Source of the DNA: Miscanthus floridulus
Taxonomy: Eukaryota > Streptophyta > Magnoliopsida > Poales > Poaceae
Reading direction: 5' to 3'
Length of the DNA: 64,000 nucleotides
NCBI RefSeq assembly: GCF_019320115.1
Contig: NC_089584.1
Span: 74,834,791-74,898,790, forward strand
Part shown: one piece after another, positions 63,501-64,000 of the stretch
Layout of the letters: each line of letters starts with the position of its first letter
Position numbering within the stretch: the first letter of the stretch is position 1
Notes under the pieces: model-generated
Databases searched by the model: none
What the model saw: the letters and a program-made list of their open reading frames with translations, nothing else
Told to the model about the DNA's origin: nothing
Made by a program: the position numbers and the translations under genes

Positions 63501-64000
63501 ACTAGAGTTCTACATATCCAATAAATGTGGTTCTAGACTTTTTAGAAATCTTAGCAAATTGTAAACAACTTTGTTATAAACACCTAAAGCTAATTCTACT
63601 ATTAACAGGGCCACACATTACCAACAAGGCAATCCTGTCTGGGTTTGGGCAGAAACAACCACAGAAATTTAAGCAACAATAACAAAAAATATACTTAACA
63701 AAAAATTATGCTATTTAGCTTTTTGAAAATCTTAAGAAAAGTACTACAACTCATGTATTGTCATGATTCATAACTTAACTGAGCCAATTAATACAAACAT
63801 GCAGTCCTATTCAGAATAGGAGCAAAGCAATTTCATAAGGATTCCAAAAGGTCCTCATTTGCTATTTTTGGATTTTTCTACAGTTTGCTACAATTTTCCA
63901 AAGTTCAGCTGATTATATGCATATAATGAAAAAGAAAAGGAAAACGCTTTTGCATTGGGGTCCTGCAGAAAACATAAATTAAACACAAGTGAATCGGTCC
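60590..64000. mobile_element. Long non-coding retroelement-like sequence, cut by the window end
   Basis: From about 60596 (TGTGATAGAACCACCC) no ORF of note is found for 3.4 kb, on either strand. The uniform composition and internal tandem repeats suggest a long LTR or untranslated part of a retroelement, probably in reverse orientation. This is an impression, not proof. Confidence 0.35.
62570..63800. repeat. Degenerate tandem repeat of about 180 bp, seven units
   Basis: The block TATAACTGGAGNTC, with TAGACTTTCTGGAAAG-like and CAACTTTATTATTATCA-like blocks after it, recurs at about 62570, 62752, 62932, 63115, 63319, 63498 and 63680. The units are strongly diverged but keep the order of blocks. 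Confidence 0.75.

Overview
The window is nuclear DNA from a grass, most likely a panicoid (sorghum, maize or sugarcane group). The evidence is spliced plant genes with GT..AG introns, Stowaway-, hAT-, MULE- and CACTA-type DNA transposons, and Gypsy elements carrying the antisense 'gypsy-type transposase' gene seen in grass elements. There is no bacterial content, CRISPR or rRNA. I cannot fix the species.

Real host genes are few. Two tandem, same-strand genes encode cytosolic family-2 aldehyde dehydrogenases (ALDH2C / maize rf2c-rf2d type). Copy 1 (1093-3029) lacks only its first exon, which should lie upstream of the window. Copy 2 (25875-31304) has all eight exons but carries one extra base near its 3' end. 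An arabinogalactan peptide gene lies at 40360-40563 (minus), and a decayed F-box gene fragment at 55843-56735.

The 22.8 kb between the ALDH copies is mostly one nested transposon. A Mutator-like element (4080-23317) has 157-bp terminal inverted repeats and a perfect 9-bp target duplication (TTTACTTAA). It encodes a MURA-type transposase (minus) and, convergent with it, a small spliced GRF-zinc-finger membrane protein (plus), an arrangement like mudrA/mudrB of maize MuDR. A 14.1-kb Gypsy element (8477-22587; 396-bp LTRs with 2 differences; target duplication GACAC) has inserted into codon 13 of the transposase gene. Its gag-pol is heavily frameshifted. It also carries a 109-bp tandem array and a multi-exon antisense gene.

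31-42 kb is a patchwork of small elements: a Stowaway at 32040-32271, 100-bp and 72-bp tandem repeats, a 662-bp hAT-type element with 8-bp duplication GTCCTAAT, a Stowaway split by a 1.8-kb insert that itself holds an 847-bp solo LTR (duplication ATACT) with a cluster of short hairpins, a GA microsatellite and a LINE fragment. 42.7-46.1 kb is a deletion derivative of a CACTA element (subterminal ACCGACAGTG repeats, transposase-associated domain, DUF4216, no transposase core). It abuts a second, 5'-truncated Gypsy element (about 46.1-55.8 kb) with the same pol plus antisense gene layout and many TAG stops at former CAG/CTG sites. 57.4-60.3 kb looks like a non-coding Copia-type element with four repeated hairpins. 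60.6-64.0 kb is non-coding, LTR-like sequence ending in a degenerate tandem array of about 180 bp.

The most interesting features are the two-gene MULE with its GRF partner gene and the shared antisense-gene architecture of the two Gypsy elements. Also worth attention are the intron difference between the ALDH copies and the two hairpin arrays.
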